From NCBI GenBank assembly GCA_937958105.1, contig CALFXJ010000026.1:1-64000 (forward strand): a stretch of 64,000 nt of DNA, read 5' to 3'. Positions 25,771 through 34,005 of this stretch are shown here, piece by piece. Both the position numbers and the translations under genes were made by a program. The DNA comes from an uncultured Cellvibrio sp. GTDB lineage: Bacteria; Pseudomonadota; Gammaproteobacteria; Pseudomonadales; Cellvibrionaceae. The notes beneath the pieces are model-generated. The model was not told the DNA's origin, searched no databases, and saw only the letters and a list, made by a program, of their open reading frames with translations. Each line of letters begins with the position of its first letter. Within the stretch, counting starts at the first letter, position 1.

Positions 25771-26994
25771 GTGGCTAAAGAAAAGTTTGAACGTAACAAG
25801 CCCCACGTCAACGTGGGCACCATTGGTCACGTAGACCACGGTAAAACCACATTGACAGCAGCGCTGACTCGCGTGTGTGCGGAAGTGTGGGGCGGTAGCT
25901 TCGTTGCATATGATGGTATTGATAACGCACCGGAAGAGAAGGCGCGCGGTATCACCATCAGCACCTCTCACGTAGAGTATGACTCTGACGTTCGCCACTA
26001 TGCGCACGTAGACTGCCCGGGTCACGCCGACTATGTAAAAAACATGATTACCGGTGCGGCTCAGATGGATGGCGCTATCCTGGTATGTGGTGCGACCGAC
26101 GGTCCGATGCCACAAACCCGTGAACACATCCTGCTGTCTCGTCAGGTAGGCGTACCTTACATCGTAGTATTCCTGAACAAGGCTGACCTGCTGGCCGAAG
26201 ACTGCGGCGGCGTAGGCACCGACGAATACAACGAAATGCTGGAGCTGGTCGAAATGGAGCTGCGCGAACTGCTGAGCACCTACGACTTCCCAGGTGACGA
26301 TACCCCGATCATCGCGGGTTCTGCGCTGATGGCTCTGAACGGTGAAGACGAAAACGGTCTGGGCACCACCGCTGTTAAGAAACTGGTTGAAGCGCTGGAC
26401 GCCTACATCCCTGAGCCAGTTCGCGCTATTGACCAGCCGTTCCTGATGCCAGTAGAAGACGTGTTCTCAATCTCTGGTCGTGGTACTGTGGTTACCGGTC
26501 GTGTTGAGCGTGGTGTGATCAAAGTTGGTGAAGAGATTCAGATCGTTGGTCTGAAGGAAACCACCAAAACCACCTGTACTGGTGTTGAGATGTTCCGCAA
26601 GCTGCTGGACGAAGGCCGTGCTGGTGAGAACGTAGGTGTACTGCTGCGCGGTACCAAGCGTGACGAAGTAGAGCGTGGTCAGGTTCTGTGTAAGCCGGGC
26701 TCAGTGACTCCGCACACCAAGTTCGAAGCAGAAGTGTACGTACTGTCCAAAGATGAAGGTGGTCGTCACACTCCATTCTTCAAAGGCTATCGTCCGCAGT
26801 TCTATTTCCGTACTACTGACGTAACTGGTGCTTGTGAGCTGCCGGAAGGCGTAGAGATGGTGATGCCAGGTGATAACATTCAGATGTCTGTCACCCTGAT
26901 TCACCCGATTGCGATGGAAGAAGGTCTGCGCTTCGCGATTCGTGAAGGTGGCCGTACTGTTGGTGCTGGCGTCGTTGCCAAAATCATTCAGTAA
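25771..26994 (+). CDS. tufA: Elongation factor Tu (second copy)
   Basis: This is the str-operon copy of EF-Tu, 407 residues and identical in protein sequence to the copy at 8910. It begins with GTG after AGAGGA, 31 bases past fusA, whereas the other copy begins with ATG. Codons 1-3 differ between copies (GTG GCT AAA against ATG GCG AAG) while everything from codon 4 to the stop appears identical. It is followed by a strong terminator, so the str operon ends here. Confidence 0.98.
   Translation: MAKEKFERNKPHVNVGTIGHVDHGKTTLTAALTRVCAEVWGGSFVAYDGIDNAPEEKARGITISTSHVEYDSDVRHYAHVDCPGHADYVKNMITGAAQMDGAILVCGATDGPMPQTREHILLSRQVGVPYIVVFLNKADLLAEDCGGVGTDEYNEMLELVEMELRELLSTYDFPGDDTPIIAGSALMALNGEDENGLGTTAVKKLVEALDAYIPEPVRAIDQPFLMPVEDVFSISGRGTVVTGRVERGVIKVGEEIQIVGLKETTKTTCTGVEMFRKLLDEGRAGENVGVLLRGTKRDEVERGQVLCKPGSVTPHTKFEAEVYVLSKDEGGRHTPFFKGYRPQFYFRTTDVTGACELPEGVEMVMPGDNIQMSVTLIHPIAMEEGLRFAIREGGRTVGAGVVAKIIQ
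25780..26994 (+). repeat. tuf repeat, copy 2
   Basis: This is the partner of the 1215-base direct repeat at 8919-10133. The two lie 16.9 kb apart, with nusG, rplKAJL, rpoBC and the str operon between them, so recombination between them could delete essential genes. Confidence 0.9.
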
Positions 26995-27013
26995 TCGCTG
27001 TCCTTACTGAGAA

Positions 27014-27040
27014 GGCGCCCCATTAGGGGCGTCTTTTTTT
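27014..27040 (+). terminator. Intrinsic terminator after tuf
   Basis: GGCGCCCC pairs with GGGGCGTC around ATTA (one G-T pair), followed by TTTTTTT. It ends the str operon 19 bases after the tuf stop. Confidence 0.88.
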
Positions 27041-27165
27041 ATGAGGTTTTGGTGGTCAATAGAGGTTGTTGATTGGCGGCTATACAGGTTTGTGAGCTTG
27101 AAAGCTCATTTGGTGCCAGTCAGCTGAAGATGCCATAAATATTTGCATCTTTTTAGTTATCTCTG

Positions 27166-27194
27166 TTGACAGTTTGTGTGCTGATCATTAAGAT
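27166..27194 (+). promoter_or_regulatory. Sigma-70 promoter for the S10 operon
   Basis: A perfect TTGACA (27166-27171) is followed after 17 bases by TAAGAT (27189-27194), two mismatches from TATAAT, then a GC-rich TGCGCC. Transcription would start near 27201, leaving a leader of only about 70 bases before rpsJ. Confidence 0.8.
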
Positions 27195-27271
27195 TGCGCC
27201 TCCTTTTGCTGGGGTGCTTTCTGCGTCAGCAAGCAAGGTTGTTCTTTAATAACATTTGGAGTTCGGTTCAC

Positions 27272-27583
27272 ATGCAGAATCAACGCATTCGGATTCGCCT
27301 GAAGGCTTTCGATCACAAGCTTATCGACGCCTCTACCCAGGAGATTGTTGAAACAGCAAAGCGTACAGGTGCTCAGGTTCGTGGCCCGATTCCGCTGCCG
27401 ACTCGTAAAGAGCGCTTCACTGTATTGATTTCCCCGCACGTTAACAAAGATGCGCGCGATCAGTACGAGATTCGTACACACAAGCGTTTGCTGGATATTG
27501 TTGAGCCTACCGAAAAAACCGTAGATGCCTTGATGAAGCTTGATTTGGCTGCAGGCGTCGAAGTTCAAATTAGTCTCGGCTAA
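27272..27583 (+). CDS. rpsJ: 30S ribosomal protein S10
   Basis: S10 sits in the 30S head and, as NusE, joins the NusB antitermination complex and NusG. The 103-residue protein (MQNQRIRIRLKAFDHKLID) has exactly the E. coli length. The ATG at 27272 follows TTGGAG. An in-frame upstream ATG at 27194 would add 26 residues that overlap the promoter and is rejected. It opens the S10-spc-alpha gene string. Confidence 0.98.
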   Translation: MQNQRIRIRLKAFDHKLIDASTQEIVETAKRTGAQVRGPIPLPTRKERFTVLISPHVNKDARDQYEIRTHKRLLDIVEPTEKTVDALMKLDLAAGVEVQISLG

Positions 27584-27595
27584 GTAAATGTTTTA

Positions 27596-27622
27596 AGCCT
27601 TGCAGCATAGGGTTGCAAGGCT
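27596..27622 (+). promoter_or_regulatory. Hairpin between rpsJ and rplC
   Basis: AGCCTTGCA and TGCAAGGCT form a 9-bp perfect stem with a 9-base loop, with no T-run after it. It lies in the unusually long 103-base rpsJ-rplC gap. It could be a regulatory or processing element. Confidence 0.5.
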
Positions 27623-27686
27623 GTGTAACGCTCTGAAATGGGCGGCCATAGCGGGTAAAAGCCCCGTACACTAAGAGGTTAGAAAA

Positions 27687-28331
27687 ATGACGATTGGTAT
27701 TGTCGGCCGCAAAAGTGGCATGACTCGCATATTTACCGATGATGGCTTGTCCATTCCTGTCTCTGTGATAGAGGTGGAGCCTAATCGCGTCACCCAGGTT
27801 AAGAGCGTAGAAACTGATGGCTATTCAGCTGTTCAGGTGACTATCGGCTCTCGCCGCCCCTCCCGTGTTACCAAATCCGAAGCTGGACATTTTGCTAAAG
27901 CTAATGCTGAGGCAGGTCGTGGTTTGTGGGAATTGCGTAACGACTCTCAAGAAGCTTTCGAAGTGGGTGCTCAGATCACTGTTGAGTCCTTCGTGGCTGG
28001 CCAAAAAATTGATGTGACCGGCACCTCTAAAGGTAAAGGTTACGCTGGTACTGTTAAGCGCTGGAATTTCGGAATGCAAGATGCCACCCATGGTAACTCG
28101 CGTTCGCATCGTGTTCCTGGCTCTATTGGGCAGTGTCAAACTCCGGGTCGCGTATTCAAAGGCAAGAAAATGACTGGTCACATGGGTGCTGAGCAAGTAA
28201 CTGTTCAGAACCTTGAGGTCGTTCGTGTCGATGTTGAGCGCAACTTGCTTTTGGTTAAGGGTGCTATTCCTGGTGCGCCAGGTGGCGATGTAATTGTGCG
28301 TCCAGCTGTTAAAGCGCGCAATAACGCCTAA
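27687..28331 (+). CDS. rplC: 50S ribosomal protein L3
   Basis: L3 is an early 50S assembly protein whose loop reaches the peptidyl transferase centre. The 214-residue protein (MTIGIVGRKSGMTRIFTDDG) has the family signature FGMQDATHGNSRSHRVPGSIG, which includes the glutamine (MQ) that is methylated in E. coli. It ends GGDVIVRPAVKARNNA. rplD follows after 20 bases. Confidence 0.97.
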   Translation: MTIGIVGRKSGMTRIFTDDGLSIPVSVIEVEPNRVTQVKSVETDGYSAVQVTIGSRRPSRVTKSEAGHFAKANAEAGRGLWELRNDSQEAFEVGAQITVESFVAGQKIDVTGTSKGKGYAGTVKRWNFGMQDATHGNSRSHRVPGSIGQCQTPGRVFKGKKMTGHMGAEQVTVQNLEVVRVDVERNLLLVKGAIPGAPGGDVIVRPAVKARNNA

Positions 28332-28351
28332 GTATCCGAGGGGAATCGACG

Positions 28352-28966
28352 ATGGAATTAAATATTGTTACACCCGGCGGCACTAACGGTACGTTAAATG
28401 TATCCGAGGTTGCTTTCGGTAGAGAGTTTAACCAAGACTTGGTTCATCAGGCGGTTGTTGCTTATATGGCGGGTGCTCGTCAAGGCACCAAGGCCCAGCT
28501 GACTCGTGCAGAGGTTTCTGGTGGTGGCAAGAAGCCATGGCGCCAGAAAGGAACTGGTCGTGCGCGTGCGGGAACCATCCGTAGCCCGATTTGGCGTTCA
28601 GGTGGTGTTGCGTTTGCTGCTAAGCCGCGCAATCACGATCAGAAGCTGAACAAAAAGATGTACCGTGCTGCGCTGCAGTGCATCCTGTCTGAGCTGAATC
28701 GTCAAGACCGACTGGTTGTTGTAGAGAGCTTTGATGTTGAAGCTCCAAAAACCAAAAGCTTGGTTTCAAAGCTGGCTCAGTATGATCTTTCAGAAGCGTT
28801 GATCGTTACTGAAGAGATGAGCGAAAACTTATATTTGGCGTCGCGCAATCTTCACAAGGTTGATGTTCGTGATGTGCAAGGTGTTGACCCAGTTAGCCTG
28901 ATTCGCTTTGAAAAAGTGATCGTAACTGTTCCTGCGCTGAAAAAATTTGAGGAGATCCTGGGATGA
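28352..28966 (+). CDS. rplD: 50S ribosomal protein L4
   Basis: L4 lines the peptide exit tunnel; in E. coli it also represses its own operon. The 204-residue protein has the tunnel loop GGGKKPWRQKGTGRARAGTIRSP (about 63-85). Its stop overlaps the rplW start by 4 bases (ATGA), showing translational coupling. Whether L4 autoregulates here is unclear because the leader before rpsJ is short. Confidence 0.97.
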   Translation: MELNIVTPGGTNGTLNVSEVAFGREFNQDLVHQAVVAYMAGARQGTKAQLTRAEVSGGGKKPWRQKGTGRARAGTIRSPIWRSGGVAFAAKPRNHDQKLNKKMYRAALQCILSELNRQDRLVVVESFDVEAPKTKSLVSKLAQYDLSEALIVTEEMSENLYLASRNLHKVDVRDVQGVDPVSLIRFEKVIVTVPALKKFEEILG

Positions 28967-29259
28967 ACCAAGAGCGCCTGTATAAAGTGTTGCTAGGTCC
29001 AGTGGTTTCCGAGAAGGCTGCCTCAGCTGGTGATTCTAGCAATCAAGTCGTCTTCAAGGTGCTGCCATGTGCAAGCAAACTTGAAATTAAAGCCGCCATT
29101 CAGTCTTTGTTTAACACTAAAGTAGAAAGTGTGCGGGTTCTGAATGTAAAAGGTAAAACCAAGCGTACCCGCTACGGAGTTGGCAAGAAAAGCGACTGGA
29201 AAAAAGCTTACGTACGTCTTGAGCAAGGTCAAGAAATCGACTTTGCGGTAGCTGAGTAA
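28963..29259 (+). CDS. rplW: 50S ribosomal protein L23
   Basis: L23 sits at the tunnel exit and docks trigger factor and SRP. The 98-residue protein (MNQERLYKVLLGPVVSEKA) has the conserved VLNVKGKTKRTRYGVGKKSDWKKAYV segment. It overlaps rplD by 4 bases and lies 14 bases before rplB. Length is close to E. coli (100). Confidence 0.97.
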   Translation: MNQERLYKVLLGPVVSEKAASAGDSSNQVVFKVLPCASKLEIKAAIQSLFNTKVESVRVLNVKGKTKRTRYGVGKKSDWKKAYVRLEQGQEIDFAVAE

Positions 29260-29273
29260 AGGGGACTGTTGCA

Positions 29274-30101
29274 ATGGCTATTGTAAAAAGTAAACCAACA
29301 TCGCCCGGTCGCCGCTTTGTCGTCCGCGTGGTAAACCCGGATTTGCATAAAGGTCAACCATACGCGCCCCTGTTGGAGAAAAAATCCAAAAGTGGTGGGC
29401 GTAATAACGCTGGTCGTATTACTACTCGTCATATTGGCGGCGGTCATAAGCAGCACTATCGCCTGATTGACTTTCGTCGTAATAAGGACGGAGTTCCGGC
29501 GGTAGTAGAGCGTATTGAGTATGACCCAAATCGTACTGCACACATTGCGTTGGTATGTTATGCGGACGGTGAGCGTCGTTACATCATCGCGCCGAAGGGC
29601 TTGTCTGCTGGTGATAAAATTGAGTCAGGTGATGCTGCTTCTATTAAAACCGGTAATACCTTGCCCCTTCGTAATATTCCGATGGGTAGCGTGATTCACT
29701 GTGTTGAGCTCAAGCCTGGAAAAGGTGCGCAAATTGCCCGCTCTGCTGGTGCTTCTGCCCAGTTGGTAGCTCGCGAAGGTGCATACGCTACCTTGCGGTT
29801 ACGCAGTGGTGAGATGCGTAAGGTGCTGAGTGATTGCCGTGCTACCTTGGGCGAAGTTTCCAACAGCGAACACAGCCTGCGTTCACTGGGCAAGGCGGGT
29901 GCTTCTCGCTGGCGTGGTGTGCGGCCGACTGTGCGCGGTGTTGCGATGAACCCGGTTGATCACCCGCATGGTGGTGGTGAGGGTCGCACCTCCGGTGGTC
30001 GCCATCCGGTTTCTCCATGGGGTATCCCGACTAAGGGTTACAAAACGCGCAAGAACAAGCGCACCGATAAGATGATTGTTCGTCGTCGCGATAAGAAGTA
30101 A
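29274..30101 (+). CDS. rplB: 50S ribosomal protein L2
   Basis: L2 is needed for subunit joining and peptidyl transferase activity. The 275-residue protein has the highly conserved C-terminal block RPTVRGVAMNPVDHPHGGGE, including the essential histidine, and ends KTRKNKRTDKMIVRRRDKK. Length matches E. coli (273). Confidence 0.98.
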   Translation: MAIVKSKPTSPGRRFVVRVVNPDLHKGQPYAPLLEKKSKSGGRNNAGRITTRHIGGGHKQHYRLIDFRRNKDGVPAVVERIEYDPNRTAHIALVCYADGERRYIIAPKGLSAGDKIESGDAASIKTGNTLPLRNIPMGSVIHCVELKPGKGAQIARSAGASAQLVAREGAYATLRLRSGEMRKVLSDCRATLGEVSNSEHSLRSLGKAGASRWRGVRPTVRGVAMNPVDHPHGGGEGRTSGGRHPVSPWGIPTKGYKTRKNKRTDKMIVRRRDKK

Positions 30102-30134
30102 GCGTCGACTTAACAGCTGAGTGAGGAAACAACA

Positions 30135-30413
30135 GTGCCACGTTCACTGAAAAAAGGTCCTTTTATCGATCTTCACCTGATTAAGAAGGTCGAAGCAGCG
30201 ATCGCAGGTAACGATCGTCGTCCAATTAAAACATGGTCGCGCCGTTCCATGATTATGCCTGAGATGGTTGGTTTGACTCTGGCAGTTCATAATGGTCGTC
30301 AACACGTGCCGGTCCTGGTCAACGAAGAAATGGTTGGTCACAAACTTGGCGAGTTTGCAGCAACCCGCACTTATCGCGGTCACGCTGCAGATAAGAAAGC
30401 TAAAAAGCGCTAA
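30135..30413 (+). CDS. rpsS: 30S ribosomal protein S19
   Basis: S19 binds 16S rRNA in the head together with S13. The 92-residue protein (MPRSLKKGPFIDLHLIKKVE) has the signature GHKLGEFAATRTYRGHAADKK and exactly the E. coli length. The start is GTG at 30135 after GTGAGGAAA. Confidence 0.97.
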   Translation: MPRSLKKGPFIDLHLIKKVEAAIAGNDRRPIKTWSRRSMIMPEMVGLTLAVHNGRQHVPVLVNEEMVGHKLGEFAATRTYRGHAADKKAKKR

Positions 30414-30441
30414 GCGCTAAAAGTGCCTACGAGGTAATACG

Positions 30442-30774
30442 ATGGAAGTATCAGCAAAACTAAGCGGTGCTCGTCTGTCGGCGCAGAAAGCGCGTTTGGT
30501 GGCCGATCAAATTCGCGGTAAAGGCGTTGAAGACGCTCTTGATATTCTGTCCTTCAGTACTAAGAAGGGTGCAGCAATAATCAAGAAGGTGCTCGAATCT
30601 GCAATTGCAAACGCAGAGCATAACGAAGGCGCTGATGTAGACGAGTTAAAAGTGTCAACAATTTATGTTGGTGAGGGTACTAGTCTGAAGCGCATTAAAC
30701 CACGCGCTAAAGGCCGTGCTGACCGCATTGTTAAACGCACTTGTCACATCACCGTTAAAGTAGCGGACCAGTAA
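30442..30774 (+). CDS. rplV: 50S ribosomal protein L22
   Basis: L22 contacts all 23S rRNA domains and forms part of the exit-tunnel constriction. The 110-residue protein has the family end KRIKPRAKGRADRIVKRTCHITVKV with the extended tunnel hairpin, and no insertion or deletion of the macrolide-resistance type is seen. Length equals E. coli (110). Confidence 0.97.
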   Translation: MEVSAKLSGARLSAQKARLVADQIRGKGVEDALDILSFSTKKGAAIIKKVLESAIANAEHNEGADVDELKVSTIYVGEGTSLKRIKPRAKGRADRIVKRTCHITVKVADQ

Positions 30775-30787
30775 GAGAGCAGGCGTT

Positions 30788-31468
30788 ATGGGTCAGAAAG
30801 TACATCCGAACGGTATTCGACTGGGAATCATCAAAAAACATACCTCTGTTTGGTATGCTGATGGCACCCAGTACGCAGACAAACTGAATATAGACTTGAA
30901 AGTACGTTCGTACATTCAAGAAAAACTTGCCAGTGCATCTGTCAGTCGCGTTGATATTGAGCGTCCGGCAAACACTGCACGGATTACAATTCATACGGCT
31001 CGTCCGGGGATTGTAATTGGCAAGAAAGGCGAAGACGTTGATAAGCTGCGCGCTGAAATCAGCAAGCAAATGGGCGTTCCTGTTCATATCAACATCGAAG
31101 AAATTCGCAAGCCCGATCTGGATGCGGCTCTGGTAGCACAAAGCGTTGCTCAACAGTTGGAGCGTCGTGTGATGTTCCGTCGCGCTATGAAGCGTGCTGT
31201 GCAAAATGCTATGCGCCAGGGTGCAGAAGGTATCAAGATCCAAGTGGGTGGCCGCTTGGGTGGTGCCGAGATTGCACGTAGCGAATGGTATCGTGAAGGC
31301 CGCGTGCCTCTGCACACATTGCGTGCAGATATTGACTACGCAACAGCTGAAGCGAGCACTACCTACGGCATCATCGGCGTAAAAGTGTGGATTTTCAAAG
31401 GTGAAGTTATCGGAGACGTTGTTGAATCCGAAGCTGCATCCAAGAAAAAACCAGCAAAAGCCAAGTAA
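30788..31468 (+). CDS. rpsC: 30S ribosomal protein S3
   Basis: S3 forms the mRNA entry channel. The 226-residue protein starts MGQKVHPNGIRLGI, has the KH domain around GIVIGKKGEDVDKLRAEI, and a C-terminal domain with GRLGGAEIARSEWYREGRVPLHTLRADIDY. The lysine-rich tail is slightly shorter than in E. coli (233). Confidence 0.98.
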   Translation: MGQKVHPNGIRLGIIKKHTSVWYADGTQYADKLNIDLKVRSYIQEKLASASVSRVDIERPANTARITIHTARPGIVIGKKGEDVDKLRAEISKQMGVPVHINIEEIRKPDLDAALVAQSVAQQLERRVMFRRAMKRAVQNAMRQGAEGIKIQVGGRLGGAEIARSEWYREGRVPLHTLRADIDYATAEASTTYGIIGVKVWIFKGEVIGDVVESEAASKKKPAKAK

Positions 31469-31480
31469 GGAGTACGCAAA

Positions 31481-31894
31481 ATGTTACAACCAAAGCGTAC
31501 AAAGTTTCGCAAGCAAATGAAGGGCCGCAACCGCGGCTTGGCCCAGCGTGGCTCCAAAGTTAGTTTTGGTGATTTTGGCTTGAAAGCAACTGGTCGCGGT
31601 CGCATTACTGCGCGTCAAATCGAAGCAGCTCGTCGTGCGATGACTCGTCACGTAAAACGTGGTGGAAAAATCTGGATTCGTGTGTTCCCGGATAAACCAA
31701 TTACTGAGAAACCCTTGGAAGTGCGTCAAGGTAAAGGTAAGGGTAACGTGGAATACTGGGTGGCACAAATTCGTCCTGGCAAGGTTCTTTATGAAATGGA
31801 TGGCGTGAGCGAAGAGTTAGCTCGTGAAGCCTTTTCTCTTGCGGCGGCTAAATTGCCTATTACTACAACATTTGTAAAACGTTCGGTGATGTGA
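31481..31894 (+). CDS. rplP: 50S ribosomal protein L16
   Basis: L16 helps bind A-site tRNA. The 137-residue protein (MLQPKRTKFRKQMKGRNRGLA) has the WIRVFPDKPITEKPLEVRQGKGKGNVEYW block, including the arginine region hydroxylated by RoxA in E. coli. Its stop TGA overlaps the rpmC start ATG by one base. Confidence 0.97.
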   Translation: MLQPKRTKFRKQMKGRNRGLAQRGSKVSFGDFGLKATGRGRITARQIEAARRAMTRHVKRGGKIWIRVFPDKPITEKPLEVRQGKGKGNVEYWVAQIRPGKVLYEMDGVSEELAREAFSLAAAKLPITTTFVKRSVM

Positions 31895-32085
31895 TGAAAG
31901 CTTCAGAACTCCGCGAAAAATCCGTCGAAGAACTGAATGAGGCACTGTTGGCTCAATTGAAAGAACAGTTCAAGTTGCGTATGCAGGCTGCTACTGGTCA
32001 GTTGGGGCAATCCCACTTGCTGGCGAAAACTCGTAAAGATATCGCTCGCATCAAGACAGTGCTCAAACAAAAGGCAGGTAACTAA
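31894..32085 (+). CDS. rpmC: 50S ribosomal protein L29
   Basis: L29 lies near the tunnel exit. The protein (MKASELREKSVEELNEALL) has 63 residues from the ATG at 31894, as in E. coli. A GTG one codon earlier also reads in frame but the ATG fits the family. It overlaps the rplP stop as TGATG, and rpsQ follows after two bases. Confidence 0.96.
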   Translation: MKASELREKSVEELNEALLAQLKEQFKLRMQAATGQLGQSHLLAKTRKDIARIKTVLKQKAGN

Positions 32086-32087
32086 CG

Positions 32088-32354
32088 ATGACTCAGGCTA
32101 CTAACCAGGCTCGTACTTTGACCGGTAAGGTCGTTAGCGACAAGATGGATAAAACCATTACTGTGCTGATTGAGCGTCGTGTTAAGCATGAAGTTTATGG
32201 CAAGTACACGACCAAGTCATCAAAGCTGAAAGCTCACGATGAAAACAATGAGTGTAAGATTGGCGACATTGTTACCGTTGCTGAGTCTCGTCCACTGTCA
32301 AAAACCAAGACTTGGACTTTAGTCAATATTGAAGAGCGCGCTACAGAGATCTAA
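32088..32354 (+). CDS. rpsQ: 30S ribosomal protein S17
   Basis: S17 is an early OB-fold assembly protein of the 30S body. The 88-residue protein has the family core TGKVVSDKMDKTITVLIERRVKHEVYGKY and ends near SRPLSKTKTWTLVNI. It closes the S10 operon in the E. coli scheme; only 38 bases separate it from rplN. Confidence 0.97.
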   Translation: MTQATNQARTLTGKVVSDKMDKTITVLIERRVKHEVYGKYTTKSSKLKAHDENNECKIGDIVTVAESRPLSKTKTWTLVNIEERATEI

Positions 32355-32392
32355 TCGATCTCTAGCGACCGTATAAGTTTCGGAGACGGACG

Positions 32393-32761
32393 ATGATTCA
32401 AACAGAAAGTTACTTAGATGTTGCTGACAACAGCGGTGCTCGCCGTGTCATGTGCATCAAGGTTCTTGGCGGCTCCCACCGTCGCTATGCATCCGTGGGC
32501 GATATCATCAAGGTTACTGTTAAGGAAGCAATTCCTCGCGGTAAGGTGAAAAAGGGCCAAGTAATGAAGGCAGTTGTCGTGCGCACCAAAAAAGGTGTTC
32601 GCCGGCAAGACGGTTCATTAATCAAGTTTGACGATAATGCTGCCGTACTGCTGAACAACCAGGATGCTCCGATTGGTACCCGTATTTTCGGACCAGTAAC
32701 TCGTGAGTTGCGTGGCGAGAAATTTATGAAAATCATTTCTCTTGCACCTGAAGTGCTTTAA
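32393..32761 (+). CDS. rplN: 50S ribosomal protein L14
   Basis: L14 forms intersubunit bridges B5 and B8. The 122-residue protein (MIQTESYLDVADNSGARRVMCIKVLGG) has the family signature around VRTKKGVRRQDGSLIKFDDNAAVLLN. It is the first gene of the spc set. I see no separate promoter in the 38-base gap ahead of it, so read-through from the S10 promoter is likely. Confidence 0.97.
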   Translation: MIQTESYLDVADNSGARRVMCIKVLGGSHRRYASVGDIIKVTVKEAIPRGKVKKGQVMKAVVVRTKKGVRRQDGSLIKFDDNAAVLLNNQDAPIGTRIFGPVTRELRGEKFMKIISLAPEVL

Positions 32762-32795
32762 GTAACCAGGCCAGCAGAGAGTCGAGGGCAGACAA

Positions 32796-33113
32796 ATGCG
32801 TAAGATTAAACGTGATGACGAAGTGATTGTTATCGCCGGTCGCGACAAGGGCAAGCGTGGGAAGGTATTACGCGTATTGGCTGAAGATCGTTTGATTGTT
32901 TCAGGCATTAACATGATCAAAAAACACCAGAAACCAAACCCTCAACTGGGTGTGGCTGGTGGGATTGTTGAAAAAGAAGCCTCCATTCACGCTTCCAACG
33001 TTGCTATTTTCAATCCGGCAACAAAGAAAGCTGATCGTGTCGGCTTTAAGATCCTTGAAAATGGCGACAAAGTTCGTGTTTTCAAATCCAATGGCGAAGC
33101 CGTAGGGGCGTAA
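32796..33113 (+). CDS. rplX: 50S ribosomal protein L24
   Basis: L24 is a KOW-domain protein that starts 50S assembly. The 105-residue protein has the KOW segment IKRDDEVIVIAGRDKGKRGKV near its N-terminus, and GGIVEKEASIHASNVAIFNP. rplE follows after 6 bases. Confidence 0.97.
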   Translation: MRKIKRDDEVIVIAGRDKGKRGKVLRVLAEDRLIVSGINMIKKHQKPNPQLGVAGGIVEKEASIHASNVAIFNPATKKADRVGFKILENGDKVRVFKSNGEAVGA

Positions 33114-33119
33114 TTAAAG

Positions 33120-33659
33120 ATGGCTAGGCTCAAAGATCTATACAGCAAAGAAATCGCCCCCAAACTCAAGCAAGAGTTGGGCTTGGCGAATGTAATGGAA
33201 GTGCCTCGCATTACCAAGATCACTCTTAACATGGGTGTGGGTGAAGCTGTAGGCGATAAGAAAATATTGGAAAACGCAGTTAATGATTTGATCAAGATTT
33301 CTGGTCAGAAAGCTGTGGTGACCAATGCACGTAAATCAATTGCAGGTTTTAAGATTCGTGATGGTTGGCCAATCGGCTGCAAGGTTACTCTGCGCAAAGA
33401 GCGTATGTATGAGTTCCTGGATCGCCTGATTTCGGTCGCTATTCCACGTATCCGTGACTTCCGTGGTATAAGCCCGAAGCAGTTCGACGGTCGCGGTAAC
33501 TTCTCTATGGGTGTTACTGAGCAAATTATCTTCCCTGAGATTGACTACGATAAAGTAGATAAGCTCCGTGGTTTGGATATTTGTATTACCACCACTGCGC
33601 GGACAGACGAAGAAGGTCGTGCGCTGCTGAAAGCGTTCAACTTCCCGTTCAAAGGCTAG
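33120..33659 (+). CDS. rplE: 50S ribosomal protein L5
   Basis: L5 binds 5S rRNA and contacts P-site tRNA. The 179-residue protein equals E. coli in length, with the signature ITLNMGVGEAVGDKK and the conserved RKSIAGFKIRDGWPIGCKVTLR. In E. coli, S8 represses the spc operon by binding near the rplE start; no clear S8-type hairpin was confirmed here. Confidence 0.97.
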   Translation: MARLKDLYSKEIAPKLKQELGLANVMEVPRITKITLNMGVGEAVGDKKILENAVNDLIKISGQKAVVTNARKSIAGFKIRDGWPIGCKVTLRKERMYEFLDRLISVAIPRIRDFRGISPKQFDGRGNFSMGVTEQIIFPEIDYDKVDKLRGLDICITTTARTDEEGRALLKAFNFPFKG

Positions 33660-33669
33660 GGGTTACATC

Positions 33670-33975
33670 ATGGCTAAAAAATCTATGATTGCGCGCGAAG
33701 TAAAGCGTGCACAGATTGAGAAGAAATATGCTGCCAAGCGCGCAGAGCTTAAGGCGACGATTGTTAACCCTTCGTCTACTGAAGAGCAGGTGTGGGAAGC
33801 GCAAATTAAACTGCAAAAGATGCCTCGTGATGCAAGCAAGTCCCGTCAGCGTAATCGTTGTCGTGTAACTGGTCGCCCACACGGCGTTTATCGTAAGTTC
33901 GGCTTGTGCCGTCACAAGTTGCGTGAAGCGGCCATGCGCGGTGATGTCCCCGGCTTGGTTAAAGCGAGCTGGTAA
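33670..33975 (+). CDS. rpsN: 30S ribosomal protein S14, zinc-free type
   Basis: S14 assembles into the 30S head. The 101-residue protein has the E. coli length and the RQRNRCRVTGRPHGVYRKFGLCRHKLRE motif with single cysteines instead of CXXC pairs, so this is the zinc-independent (C-minus) long form. rpsH follows after 30 bases. Confidence 0.97.
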   Translation: MAKKSMIAREVKRAQIEKKYAAKRAELKATIVNPSSTEEQVWEAQIKLQKMPRDASKSRQRNRCRVTGRPHGVYRKFGLCRHKLREAAMRGDVPGLVKASW

Positions 33976-34005
33976 GCCTCGGCTTAATATTAGGAGCAGA
34001 ATCTG

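Noticed and set aside
24948..25823. Long open frame of 291 codons opposite fusA on the minus strand
   Set aside because: It is a shadow of the GC-structured fusA coding sequence, has no ribosome binding site or family similarity, and overlaps a certain gene.
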